From: Strigomonas culicis
Lineage: Eukaryota; Euglenozoa; Kinetoplastea; Trypanosomatida; Trypanosomatidae
Length of the DNA stretch: 18,696 bases
NCBI GenBank assembly: GCA_000482145.1
Contig: AUXH01000389.1
Location: 1-18,696 of the forward strand
Reading direction: 5' to 3'
In this document: in pieces, positions 1-12,100 of the stretch
How positions within the stretch are numbered: the first letter of the stretch is position 1
Layout of the letters: the number at the start of each line of letters is the position of its first letter
The notes under the pieces: model-generated
What the model saw: the letters and a program-made list of their open reading frames with translations, nothing else
Databases searched by the model: none
What the model was told of the DNA's origin: nothing
Made by a program: the position numbers and the translations under genes

Positions 1-16
1 AACGTAAGTAACTATA

Positions 17-17
<1 letters not shown>

Positions 18-73
<56 letters not shown>
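18..73. repeat. Compound (TA)n-(GT)n microsatellite
   Basis: An uninterrupted TA run (18-54) passes directly into an uninterrupted GT run (55-73). It is simple-sequence DNA at the left edge of the window and lies in the presumed spacer or 5' leader of the next gene on the minus strand. Its copy number is likely to be variable. Confidence 0.95.
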
Positions 74-123
74 GATCTTTGTATTTGTATTTATATACAA
101 TCTACACACGTCTATTATTTGAT

Positions 124-139
124 CTATTCATAAAAAAAA
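124..139 (-). promoter_or_regulatory. Candidate spliced-leader acceptor for the next gene to the left
   Basis: On the minus strand a run of eight T (132-139) is followed, 6 nt later, by the first AG (124-125). This has the same layout as the acceptors upstream of the genes inside the window. It would serve a gene that starts beyond the left edge, with the AT/GT microsatellite in its leader. That gene is not visible, so the call rests only on layout. Confidence 0.3.
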
Positions 140-318
140 GTGAAATGGACACAGTAAGAAACAACAACAACAAGAAAAGGGAAGCGAGTGGGGAGAAACC
201 CGTGTAAAGAAAGAGCGGGGGAAGGGAGTAAACATTATGGACGAAGCACACATTCACTGTAATAGGCACTTTTTGAAAACATTTTTTTCAGAGGATCAGA
301 AGCGCTTTCCTATGCACG

Positions 319-350
319 CATGTTTAGATGCGACGGGACATGTTTAGATG
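319..350. repeat. Short direct repeat, 12 nt with 20-nt period
   Basis: The word catgtttagatg occurs at 319-330 and again at 339-350, giving two copies with a 20-nt period. It lies in the presumed 3' UTR or spacer of the phosphatase gene. No function can be assigned, and it may be a chance or slippage duplication. Confidence 0.6.
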
Positions 351-538
351 AGATAAAGGGGAGGGCGTCATGGCAAAGAGAGACAGTGTCTCTTCTTTGA
401 TTGAAGAAAAAGGCTCGAAGAGAACAAGAAGTCAAAAAGGTGTAAAAAAAAAAAAGCAAGATACAATCGTACAAACACTATGAAAAAAACGAAAAGCGGA
501 AGGGTGGAATAGTGTCATCGAAGTAGGCACAGCACGAA

Positions 539-2869
539 CTAGCCGTACTCCATCGCTTCTGCGAGAGGCCGCTGGCGGAACCGCTCGGCCGCCGCCTCCA
601 TTTCCCGCGTGGACGAATCGCCTTCCTCGAACCGAAAGCGACGTCGGTCACACTCTGCCAACTGCTGTGTGTTCAGCGAGGGTGCATTACTGTCACTTCC
701 AAAGAGTCGCTGCGAGAACCTTGAAAGCGACGTGCTCTTTGGGCGAGGATACCACGAAATGAGGCGGATGAGCCCCCCGCAAATCAGACAGGCGCCGGCG
801 CAGTTACTGCATCCATACGCGTAGTCACAGCAGGAAAACAGTGTAATAATGCGTCTCCGCTTGACCACCTCCACGCCCGTGTCTTTCTGCTGATGCGCGC
901 GCAGCAGCAGAGCGAAGCCAAATCGCTCGAGGAAGTGCGTCAGGGCAGACTCGCTAAATTCATGGATATCGCCGCTGACGTCATTTCGACCGCGATTGCA
1001 ACGAAATCCATGCAAGTCAAATGCCACAGAGCCCTTGCCCGTGCTGGAGCCGGAGGGACTGGCGCCAGGGCCTGGAAGGCTCCAGTGGCGTGCCGCACCA
1101 TCCTCTTGCTTCGCCGGGTCATTCCACAGGAGCTCCCGCACGAGCCTTCGCCGCATAGCGGTGTGTGCGTCGTCCGTATCCTTCCTGAGCACTGTCTCAA
1201 AGCGATATAAGCCCCCATCCTCCTCTTCCAGTAACGCCTCAAAAAGGGCCTCCGTCGGAATACTCTCGTTGAGATCTGCGCTTCCGCTATTACGGAGTGG
1301 CGTCGTCGAGGAAGCATCCGCGGCACTGGACGCGAGTGCGGTCGTGAGACACGGTATGCCACCGTGACAGGCGAAGACCGTGTCGTCCACTACCGCGGCG
1401 ACAGGGAGAAAACTGAAGACGGTATTCGTCAGCTCCCAAAAGCGAGACCCGTCCTCGTCCCCGAAGAAGGCCTTTGCAAGTGCGATGAAGGAACGGTCGC
1501 CATACAGATCACAATTCCCATTGACACTCGGGTCCTCGTGGTTGCCACGCACGAGGTACACCGTGTCGGGGCACAGCAGTGCCCATGAAAAGAGTACTAA
1601 AATGACCTCTACGCTGTGCGGCCCACGATCGACAAAGTCGCCGAGCAGAAGGATGGGCGCGTAGAGCAGCGACCAGTGGCCAAAGGGCGCGCCCTGCTCC
1701 AGGACGGTGTGGAGGTCGCGGAAGCTTCCGTGGATGTCCCCGCAGCACAGGAGCGGCGAGCGCAGGTGCAGCACGGGCGGCGTGCACAGCAGCCGCTGCA
1801 GGAGACAGGTGGCGATGCTTTGAAACAGAGAGAGCAATTGTGTCTTCTCCTCGGCCGAAAAGGGCGAAAAGACATTCTCCCGCGCGTTGAACTTGGCCTC
1901 CACGGCCTCCGCCACCCGCTTGGAGGCGGCGAGCGCGAAGGGTCCTGTGTCGTCTTCGTTGACCTGCTGCTGCAGCATGTCCCTGCCGTTGGCTGTCATG
2001 TAGCCAGCCGCCAAGGCACACGACGTGTCGGAGAAGCAATTGCTGAGCGCCGGGGCGTCGTCACGAGCAGGGCTGGGGATGAGAACAAGTGGCCGCAGGA
2101 ACGGGTGCGAACCCTGCCGCTCTAACACATAGGGCGAGATGCACAGCACGCTCTTCTCATAGGTGGTTTCGGAGTTGCCGTACGTCTCCTGGCGTGGAAG
2201 CGAGACGGCCCCTGTTGCGGGGATGGCGCCTGTTTTAACACTGGAAGAGTCCGACCGTGACGGAGGTGTGCTCTCCGAGCTCTTCGTTTCAAACACCACC
2301 GAGGACTCCGATGTCTTTACAGAGTTCTTTGGCGGTGTCACGGGTGCGGACAGCCTTGAGCAGAATGGTGGTGGCTCAGAAAGGAACCCACTGGATATGG
2401 TAGCGATTGTGGTGGTAGCTGTACTGATGGTGGTGTTGGTGTAGGAGGATGAAACAGCCTGCTTCCCCAGTTCGTTCCGACATGGAGAGAAGGGGAAAAG
2501 CGTGCTCTGCGGCTCCCTTGACACAGGCAGTGGTGAAGAAAAACAGGCCCGGAAGTACTCCGTGTAGAACCCATCTCCACAAGTAAAAACCTCATTGTTC
2601 GGGAAGCCAATGGGGACATTTTGACGAAAAGCGCGGTACCCTGCTAGTCGCACGACGATGTTACAATCGTAGACGGTGCAATAGATACTGTTTGTACCAG
2701 GGCGAACAGATAAGGACAGTACCCTCTGTGGTGGCTGACGCTTGAACTTCTCCATGTGTATTCGCTTGAGATGAGGGTTCAATACCACATCGCAGGTCGG
2801 GTCGAAGCCAATATATGTAGGCCTCTCGTTAAGGATTATAATAGTAGGAGCTCTGGAAAAAAACGTCAT
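539..2869 (-). CDS. PPP-family Ser/Thr protein phosphatase with FHA-like N-terminus
   Basis: This 776-aa protein should be a metal-dependent Ser/Thr phosphatase. Visible catalytic motifs, in order, are GDIHG (~378), GDFVDRG (~412), RGNHED (~443), HGGIP (~503), LLWNDP (~580) and RAHQQ (~660), so all metal ligands and phosphate-binding residues of the PPP family appear to be present. The core is about 350-715. About 150 residues separate the HGG and RAHQ histidines. The loop that reads SAPNYCG in PP1 is replaced by a cysteine-rich stretch (FSCCDYAYGC, continuing with three more Cys). Residues ~18-110 resemble a degenerate FHA domain (YIGFDPTCDVVL, then RIH). Residues ~120-340 are a Ser/Thr-rich, probably disordered linker. 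The ATG at 2867-2869 is the first after a long pyrimidine tract; the next in-frame ATG (2753-2755) would remove half of the FHA-like region. PPP family membership is secure; subfamily and substrate are unknown. Confidence 0.9.
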   Translation of the reverse strand: MTFFSRAPTIIILNERPTYIGFDPTCDVVLNPHLKRIHMEKFKRQPPQRVLSLSVRPGTNSIYCTVYDCNIVVRLAGYRAFRQNVPIGFPNNEVFTCGDGFYTEYFRACFSSPLPVSREPQSTLFPFSPCRNELGKQAVSSSYTNTTISTATTTIATISSGFLSEPPPFCSRLSAPVTPPKNSVKTSESSVVFETKSSESTPPSRSDSSSVKTGAIPATGAVSLPRQETYGNSETTYEKSVLCISPYVLERQGSHPFLRPLVLIPSPARDDAPALSNCFSDTSCALAAGYMTANGRDMLQQQVNEDDTGPFALAASKRVAEAVEAKFNARENVFSPFSAEEKTQLLSLFQSIATCLLQRLLCTPPVLHLRSPLLCCGDIHGSFRDLHTVLEQGAPFGHWSLLYAPILLLGDFVDRGPHSVEVILVLFSWALLCPDTVYLVRGNHEDPSVNGNCDLYGDRSFIALAKAFFGDEDGSRFWELTNTVFSFLPVAAVVDDTVFACHGGIPCLTTALASSAADASSTTPLRNSGSADLNESIPTEALFEALLEEEDGGLYRFETVLRKDTDDAHTAMRRRLVRELLWNDPAKQEDGAARHWSLPGPGASPSGSSTGKGSVAFDLHGFRCNRGRNDVSGDIHEFSESALTHFLERFGFALLLRAHQQKDTGVEVVKRRRIITLFSCCDYAYGCSNCAGACLICGGLIRLISWYPRPKSTSLSRFSQRLFGSDSNAPSLNTQQLAECDRRRFRFEEGDSSTREMEAAAERFRQRPLAEAMEYG

Positions 2870-3141
2870 ACCTTTTCAAATATGCAAGGAGAGAAGAGAA
2901 AGATGGAGAGAAGGGAGAAGTGGAAAGACACAGAGTAATGTGAAAGATATCAAGGGATGAATAAAAAATGCAGAGAAGGTGCAAATACAGCACTTAACAC
3001 CGTCCATGTACTATACAGATACGTACAGAGTGCTAGTCAACTGGTGTTACGATAAGCATCATAAACAGCGTTAGTTATAGATTTGATGTAAGTACATGTA
3101 TATGGGTGCGCGACACGTGGACATTATGCAAAAATACTTGA
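2870..3141. other. Spacer between the SZT2-like and phosphatase genes
   Basis: This 272-nt spacer holds the 3' UTR of the SZT2-like gene and the trans-splicing signals of the phosphatase gene. I see no further gene in it. Confidence 0.7.
2872..2936 (-). promoter_or_regulatory. Pyrimidine tract and spliced-leader acceptor for the phosphatase gene
   Basis: The minus strand is almost pure pyrimidine over about 2881-2936, and the first AG after it is at 2872-2873. That AG leaves a leader of only 2 nt before the ATG at 2867-2869. A second good acceptor, seven T then CCAG, lies inside the reading frame with its AG at 2853-2854. Use of the inner site would force initiation at 2753-2755. The tract itself is clear; which AG is used is not. 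Confidence 0.6.
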
Positions 3142-6100
3142 TCATGCGGTGGTTTTCTCCAGCGGTGATCCGCAGGGGAAGCTCAGTGCCCACATGGTGG
3201 TCGCAAAGAGCCGAACGAATGCCTCTGCTAAGTTTTCCTCATCAGAGCTTAGCTGCATTGCAACTCTATTATTTCCGCTGTCCTGGTTTCTGCGGAAAAG
3301 TGTAACGCCTTTTACTTGTGAACCCTCAGTGCATGACACCGAAAGATTGAGACAAAGCAGGTAGTCGTAGTCCACGCAGTTGTGTGCAAACGTTACGGCA
3401 ACGGAACCGGAGGGCACGGATGACATAAACAGGTTATCGATCTCGAGAGTGGAGTAGCTTTTCCTTGCTACGCGACTGGCCACAGCACCTCTTTCTGTGT
3501 CATTCACGTTCTTCCAGAGAACACGAACCACATAATCCGGGAACTGCTGGCTCCCGACCGTCACAAGGTGTTCAAAGGGTATGACGAAAGGCTCCAGCAT
3601 CGTCTGCAGGACGTTTCGTGTCTTTAGCAACGGCACCGCTTCGCACTTAGCTTTCAATGCCTTGAATTCGTCAAAAAGAGGCAACTCATTCAATGGGGAC
3701 TCGATGATGCAAGTCAGGCGATTCCACACCACGTCGAGTCGCTGCAGCTGCGTGTGGTCAAGCAGTTGCTTCAGCAAGAACTGCTTCGCCTCGTGGACGA
3801 CCTCGTGCAGATCCTCCTTCGACGGGCCCTGGTCCAAGGAGTCGTCGGTAGAAACCAAGACGAAGAGTTGGTTGGTCTCCCACATAATGAAGCCACCGTA
3901 GTGGTACGGGATGTGGCACCGCTCGTGGAATACCCGCTGCATGCTACTGGGCAGCAAATAGGAGACCTTTTCGCGAGTGCCGGGATGCGAACCGTGATGA
4001 TGCGCGTCCGCCGGAAAGCTCTTGAGGTGCGTCAAGCGTGTGTCTGTGACGGTGAACACCGTGGCGAAGTTCATGCTGCGGTGCGGCGGTGTCGGGTAGT
4101 ACTTGACGAGGTTGGCCACCGCTATGTAGGCGGGCTGCTGACCAGGGGCGAGCGTCTCGTCCCGCTTATGGAGGCCCACCAACAGCTGATAGACCGACTG
4201 GTCGTAGAGAATGCTGTCGAACATGAGGTTCTGCTTGAAGTCCGCCGCGGCCTTTGCGGCCACGCTCAAGGGCAGTCCGTCGCCATGAATCACAAAGCAG
4301 TCGAGCGCGTAGTGGACCACCTGCATCCCCACCTCCACGATCAGCACACCGGAGGTCGTGATGGGCGAAACGAGCGAACGCTCTTCGAACAATGGCAAAA
4401 ACTCTAGGTACAGCTCGTGCATCTCTTTGCATCGGATGAGGTCAATAAAGGGGATCACTGCGTAGTGCAAGTGCGGGCTGAAGGTGACGACTGTACCACT
4501 TTCATCCTTCACCTTCCCATAGCGGCACAGCAGACGGTCCAGAAGGGCGCTGTTGGACACGGTGACCTCGTCGATTGGATCCAGATCGACCAGGCACATG
4601 GAAGGATAGCGCTTGTGCAGGCAATCAATGTACTTTTGCAGATGCGCATTCACGGTGGAGCAGTAACCTTCGGAATCCCCCTCCGAATTTGGGAGCTTTT
4701 GGTCTAACACCTCGTCCTCTGGTTTCCAGCATTCGCGGCGCAGGGAGAAGTCCGGCACACGCAGCCCAAACACTTCCTTGCTCTTGAGCTGCAGTGTCAC
4801 AATCAACGTTGCAAAGGCCTCGACATTGCTCTGTGGATTAGCGCGCCACAGTGCATCGCACTGCGACAGCACGTCTGCCACACCGGACCGGGCGCACTGC
4901 GACTCCACCATGATGTGAGAGGAGAGAATATGGCGATGATAGTCACACGCGATAAGCGCATCGGCAGCGACCTCGCTTGCGTCGGCGACACGCAGCTGCA
5001 CCCCACTTAGGGGGCGTTCGTCTTTGCCGAAGCAAAACTGCAGAATAGGCGCCTGCGCACGAAGCGTGCTCCTCCGCTCGATGAAGAGGACCCCGCCTTC
5101 AACGAGATCCTCCACCATACGCTCCGCTTCCTTCACAGTCAGCGCAACCCCTTCGTCTATCAACGTCTTTATCGCGTCCTCCGCGGCAAACACATAGTTG
5201 ACAATAAGACCGCGGTTATACAGTCCTTCTAACAGCACCGTAAGCACTCTTCCTTTATCCTGCACCACCGCTCGAAATCGCATATGATTGACACGACGCC
5301 GGTATACGTCTGCTCTGATATTCAACCGCTTTCCGTTGATAATGTTGGTTGTGTCACCACAGCAGTTTTGTGCCAAGCCATCCTCTGTAAAAGGATACGG
5401 CACTAGACACCCAAGTCGTTGCAACAACACATCGTTTAGGATGAGTGATTTCTCGACCATCGAGTCCACAACGTGGTGGAAAAGGCGAACGAGTAGATCC
5501 GTGTATCTGAAATTGAATATGGTGAGATGGACGCCTTCCGTCAGTGAGAGGCGCACGATCACCTGCGACGGTATCCCATTTACGACTTGCAGGTGTTCTT
5601 CCTTTGCCAGCGAATTGAGAGTGTTCTGCACCGTTACCGTTGGCAGCGAGAGATCCACCAAGGCGTAAGGAGCGACGCGGGTGGGCCCGATACAGGACGT
5701 GTCTTGTGTACTGTGGCAACCGATATAGAAGACCGCCTCGTCTGCCGATGGGTCGTTCTGCAGCGCCTCCACCCACTCCCAGGGCAGCCGCTCCAGGTGC
5801 TGTGGCCTCTGTTCATGTGCCCGCTGCTCGATGCAGCACGGCGAATAGTCCCACAACACCCCACACAACCTGTCAATGAGAAACGGCAGCAACGAAGTGC
5901 TTACATCGTCCAACGAAAACGAAAAATGGCGCAGCATCGTGCATTCCGGAGCGCAAGTAGTGAATCTCGATGAGAGGAGTTCATCCATCGTCTTCACTGC
6001 ACTCGCCGCATCCCCCTTCAAGAAATGAGAAGACTTGCTGTGGAAGCGCAACTGAATAACCGTGTCATCCACCGCATTCTTCAGCGGCTGTAAGATACTG

Positions 6101-9100
6101 CCTTCGGATTCCCCATTAATGTAGCGCTCCACCGGTACCTTCGTCATGTACTGCTGCAGGTAGATGATCCTTGCCCCCACGTCAACGTGCAGTGCGCACG
6201 ACACAAGCACGTCAGTGAGCGTGTCCACGACCTTCACAAAGCGAAGCGTCCGCGGTTCGTTTTGCGGTGGATGACTCCTCGCCGCTGTGCCTACCGGCTG
6301 TGTCTGGATCCCCTCCTCCAGCTTGTAGTGCTCGACGAAGCTGCTGGCGGAGTGCATCCCGCCCTCCTCTTGGACCTGGAAGACCTTGAACTTGCTTTCT
6401 CGCAGGTTTTCCAAAAGAAGCGACGATGCCAATTCGACATCACTGGCCTCCACCGGTCGGTCGTCCACAATAGACTTTAAATCAATGGAAAGTGGTGAGA
6501 AGCGCTTACTTTGCAGGAAGACCAAGTCGTTGAACGAAATGACCTTGTGCTGTCCGTAGTTCACGTGGGACTGCAGCTCCTGGATAGCCAAGAAGTAACA
6601 GAAGTCTTGCAGCTTCTGGGTGGCGCGCTCCACCAGTGCGTTATTGACGGCACTGAACAGCTGTACCACGAGCAAAGGGCACCGGTCTGTCGGATTCACA
6701 TGCGGAGACGGGTGCGTAACCGAAGCCCTGTGCTCCATATCTTTCACGAACACAAGACGAACATAGTGGAACGTGTCTTCCTGTTCGTCATCTGCGACGA
6801 CAAAGCACTGCTCCCGATTGTATATTTTAAACAGTTCCAGCCGAAAGCTGTGTGAGACAATGCGAGAGAGAATCTTCTTGCATTGATGCTGCAGCTTGTA
6901 GTAGATGGGAATCTCAAGAAGATTGTATCCCTTTATGTAGAACGTGGACGCTGATGCTGTCACTGTATCGGCATGAGGCTTTGGCGCAGATGGCAGCCGG
7001 TTCTCGCTGTAAAACTGGTCGCCCCAAAAACTGGGAATCAGCTCTGTGCTCGCATTCTGTGTGTCTCGCAGCTGCTTCAGCAAGTGCAGCTGACTCACCT
7101 TTTGCATCTTTGTGTAAATATGCGACTTGAGCAGCTCACTAAGCTCTCGTGCGTGCTGGGTCCTATTCTTCTTCGTTGCTACATAGCAGCAGATGACAGC
7201 CCTATTCGCGGAGCTTCCCGCTGCCACATCCACATGAACCACAATCCAGCACTTGCCAGCGCATCGTCCATTATTAAAAAAAACGTACGAGGAATCGGTA
7301 TTCGATACAATGCACATTTTGTCCTCCTCTACACAGCGGCGGAAAACATCCACGATGGCCCCCTTCGGATCGATGCTTCGGTAGTGGGTCTCCTGCTGCG
7401 TAAACTCTACCGGGAAGGAAACCATTTCAAAGCACGGCGAGTTCAACAAGGCAGGAATCACGACATTCTGGACGAGCGGAAGCATCCCAGGGACCCTTTG
7501 AATGGTGTAGACTGTTTGAATATTATTCAACGTAAACTCCTCGCAAGCCGAGCTCGCCTCCGTGCTGCCGAGCCTCATCGTGCTGCGGCTGCTACTGCCA
7601 CTGGCAGCATTCACGGAACCTATCGTGTTTCCGCACTGGTCGTGGAGTTCACCCATCGCTTGCATAGCGTCAAGAAACGGCTGTGACGTAAAACAGTTGT
7701 TGAGGCAGAAGAGCGCCACGTTGGTCATGATGCGCTGAACCGTGTCGGACACCAGCGTCGCACATGCAGCTGATGCACTAAAGTCATCCCTTGCTTGGAA
7801 GAAAGCGTTCATGCCATCTTGCGTCGGGTCTGTTTCGGATAAACACCTGGAACACATTCTTCCCCTGTCCAGCAAATGAGCAATGCCATCCGGCGTACAG
7901 TTATCAAACAGCCGCGAGAGCACCGTCTCAACAGACTTTGATGTGATCACAAAGTCATTTTTCTCATACATGGAAAACAGGTCGGAAGGTAGTGTACAGA
8001 TGAAGAAGCGAACACGCCACTCGAGTGGCCCTTTCGTTTCGCCCTCGGAGGGGCTCCAGTGCTCTGACGATATGATGCCAGATGTGTTTTCCTCATTTTC
8101 ATCCAAGGGTGCACACTGCGTGTAGAAGTACAACTCTGACATGCCCGGAATGCGGATGGAAGAACCAAGTTTCACCAAAACAGGCAGACAAAGCTCCTCA
8201 TCGGAGGTACACGATTGGGTATCATCATCGAACGCATTTGATTTGGGGATATATAGCGTGGAGTACAATGGCAACTGGTACGCAAGCTGCTGCAGCTGTG
8301 CAGACAAAGCCTGCTTCACCCTTTTGACGAACAACGCACTGTCGCCTTTGAACTGAGAGTGCAGGACGTACAACAGCGGCGTAATGTCGCGCTCGACAGC
8401 ATAGGTGCCCATGTACGGGAGTGCTAAAGCCAGGTCCTGCAGAATACGATCGACCGGTACATCAGTGGCATCTGTTTCCTTTTTCAGAGCACATGCCTCC
8501 GCGCTTCGGAGCATCTGCATCACCAGCTTGGCCGCGTAAACGCCTGTGAAGGTCTCAATCAGGTGCTTCATGGAGAATAGTAAGCGTTTCTCAGTCTCAC
8601 TGTCCGTCGTGACATGAACGGGAGGATCCGTGAGGTTCGCCACACGGTACCTCTCTGCCAGTCCGTTGTACAAGAGAGGCATATTAAACGATGCAATGGC
8701 GACATTGATGACCGAAGTGTTCATGGTATCCGTTTTTCCGGGCTGCTTTTCCAACACGAGAAGTAATGTTACCGTCTTGTACCGCGCAGCGTACAGAAAT
8801 GCTACTTGTACTTTTGCCTTGGCAGGCAGCCTCACTTTTTCGGGCACAAGCAGCTGCCCGTAGTCCTCCGTGAACGCACTTGCACACACACTGCAGGCGT
8901 AATTACCCATGCAGCCCACCAGTTGCACCACTTTTGACCGTAGCTCGTTCGCATCAGAAGCCGTCAAGCAAGCCGGAATACTCAGCGTCAAGACGGTCGT
9001 GTGTTCCTTCTGAAGGTAGGGTAACACAGATTCAATTTTTGAGCCAATAGAAAACAGTTGGCTGTTTGTCGGAAAGTGTCGGCAACTCTCCTTTACAGGA

Positions 9101-12100
9101 GTCGGTCGGTCGGTGAAGCCATCGGGTGCATAAAACAGCTTCGTCGTGTGCAGGCAAGTAGCAATATGAGCATCCTCCTTTGTATCATTATCCATCTGTG
9201 GAGCGACGTCCATCAAGGAAGAAGCTGGCGCCATGACTCGCTCCACGTCAACGCGGTGGCCATTGTTCGGTGTGGGAACGACGGAGATGCACTCGTGTAA
9301 ACACACTGTGCGACCTTCACCGCACGTGAGCCGCAGTACCGCGCGCCTCGCCACGCAATGGCTGAGCAGGAGGGTGGCCCCTTTCTGCAGCCGTCGCATG
9401 ATCATGAAGGTGAACACATCCTGCGCGAGGCTCAGATCAAAGGCACTCTGTGAAGAGAAGAGAACACTCCGGTGCACAACGCAATCACTCGAGAGCCACG
9501 GGTTCAAGACGCACGGCGTTCGCAGAAACCGCCTGAAGGATGAAAAGGTGTCCTCTCTCGTTAGTAGACGTGATTCTGAGATACCTTTTGGCCCCACCGT
9601 ACATCCCGCGCGGCGCGAATCGGGCGCCGCTTCCATTGATGAGAAGGCTGCGCATTTCGGGTCATGTCGGTCGACACGCTGCGTTACGACTCGCTGAATC
9701 ACCAGTAGCGTCTTCTCATTCCCTTCGTCCGCCTGAAAGCTCATGACCAAGTGGCGGTCGACACTCCGGGACAGCGCAGAACCAGATTCCACTAGCATAC
9801 TCTTGTTCTCCTCCTCCAACATCGCTGAGACGCAGTCCGTCACGTCCAGCAGCACACTGCGCTGCACCGTGGCATCAAACAGAAACCCACTAATGCGACA
9901 CTCAAACCCACTGGCGATACTGCACTCGGGTCCGCTATTGCTCTGCTGCTCACGTAGCAGGAAGAACTGCACTATGTATGCCGGACAGTAGTCACCACCG
10001 ACGTACAAGTACGTCATGTTCTCCTCAGGTCTCACCACTTGATACCGTTGCGACCTCAGCATCGCTCGCCGAATCAACGCCTTGGCAGCCGCGACGACCG
10101 ACATAGTCCTCGAGGCCTCCGTCTGTGGATTCCTTACCACCTTGTGCAGTAGGCTGTTCGGTAGTGGTGTGTACTGGAAAAAGAGTGCAGCCGTCGACAC
10201 GGTCGACACGTTGAGCCATTCAACGACGATCCCTTCCTGCGACGAAAGATCGTGGAGCTCGCCGAGAGGAGGCACGGTCATCGGCCCCAAGCAGCCGCAC
10301 AGCGCGCTTATCATGGCCTCCTCGCCCTTGATCAGCATCTCTACCTGTACACGCATCAGAGTCAAGTACGTGATAAAGTGATTCGGCGAGTCCGCGGTGG
10401 GGCTGATGGACTTGTCAAACACATCGATGTGGGCAAAGTAGTCGACTAGCGATTTGGAGCCAGAAACTTGAAGCTTCCGGTAAACAGTGGGGACATTGAT
10501 GTTCATCTCATAGTGTAGCAAGAGCTTTCCGCGCTGAAAGTTGTACTCCATGCGTGCCACCACGTGCGCCGGTGTATCATGGTCCTTGTAGACGATCAGC
10601 ACACTCCAACCCTCGTTGAAACGAGCCGCACTAACGGCACGCAGCAAGTCTATCGTGCGCCCAGACCAGTTGAAGTCGGGCAGTCCGCGTTCGCCGTTGA
10701 ACAGCACGATTGTGTTGGGTCCTTCATTTGGCAAAATCTGCTGCGTGAATCCGTATGACGCGACAGGAAAGCGGTTGATGAGGTGTGCAAACAGTTGTTG
10801 CGCAAGGCACCGTGCACCCTCGAAGCGACGACACCAGTCCCTGTTCACGCGTCGGGCTGAAAGCGACGCGAAGTAGTCAATGTTGATGATAAATCCTCCC
10901 ACCGCTGCGACGAACTGAGTGAGCGGGCTCAACTCAGGAGAATCCAATATGCTCTGTCGGCTGAGAGAGACAATGGAAATGATGATGCTTTTGCGACGCA
11001 CTGCGCACTCGAGAACGGACACCGAGTCGGTGAACACCGCCTCACTCAAGTTTGTAACCAGCAGGTAGCTATAACACTCTTTGGGGTATTCCGGCGTTGT
11101 CCGAACCAAGTACTCGAGGCAGCACTCCATCGAATACTCGGGCCATTCCTCCGGTTTCGCCTCTCGACACGCGCCTTCATAGGAGCGCAACATACTCTGC
11201 AGCGACTCAATGAACGCCGTATCCTCTAGGAGCACTTTGGCGTCACACCGACTAAGAATGGGAACCACATCTGGTGTGACTTCGGTATCGCTCGCTGACT
11301 TGAAGGAGAAAAAGGAAGGGGTGGTGGTCGGAAGCAGCCGAGCCCGGCTGCCACTCGAGCTCTCGTCCTCTTGTGGCACGCTGAAGAAGTGTTTGGTCGA
11401 TTTGGCGACCGTCTTGGGAACGTTCATCAGAACAATCGAAACCAGCACGTCGGGGCACCACATTTGCTCCATGATCCGTTTTCGCTGCGCCTCACTGGCT
11501 CCCCTGCTGCTGCTGCTGCTCAGCCACTGTCTCATGACCTCAATGCTCTCTTCTCTTGTGTCGAGCAGAGTCCGCAGAACCTGCAAAAGCGTGTTGATGA
11601 CATCCGGCACACGATCGACAAACACCACACCATTTCTTGAAATATTGAACGTCTTCCGGCTGAAGTCAATGGCGACGACAAGATGGTACTTCTGATACAG
11701 CACCTCGATGGGCCAGCTCCACTCACTCACCTGCGTGCCGAGGTCGTCCCACGGCTTCATGTCCAAGTTGTCCACATCCTCGGCCACAGTGAACGCGCTG
11801 CTGTTCTCCGCGAGCTCCGTTAGTGGGGTCAGCGGCGACATGTCCTGCAGAGACAGCTCGCTCGGCGCGTTAAACGTGGTCATGGTGCTTGGCGAGACAG
11901 CCGTGCCGCCGTCGGTGGGGTGGAGCAGCCGCTTCCCCTCTTCTAAGGTGCGCACCAGCATGTGCGGCTCTTCGTCGATCAGTGGGGTCGTGGTGTGTGT
12001 GTGTGCGTTATGCACGACACTGGAAGCGGCAAATTCCTTTCGGTGTTTCAGTGCATACTGCACCTTGTCGATCGTCCGAAATTCATTGGGAGAAGGGAAC

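Larger units (their letters stand above)
1..538. other. Non-coding spacer after the phosphatase gene
   Basis: This stretch lies downstream of the phosphatase stop codon, so it should hold that gene's 3' UTR and then the spacer before the next gene beyond the left edge. I see no credible coding region. The plus strand is strongly purine-rich (about 173-233 and 405-500), so the transcribed strand is pyrimidine-rich, as expected for trans-splicing and polyadenylation signals. It also holds an AT/GT microsatellite at 18-73 and a short direct repeat at 319-350. Confidence 0.7.

Noticed and set aside
6973..7686. 237-codon plus-strand frame opposite the SZT2-like gene, and other long plus-strand frames such as 3754-4407 and 1616-2125
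   Set aside because: They lie antisense to well-supported coding sequence, have no recognisable domain and run against the single transcription direction.
11505..11521. CTG/CAG-type triplet run as a regulatory repeat
   Set aside because: It simply encodes a short polyserine stretch (about residues 207-213) in the SZT2-like protein.
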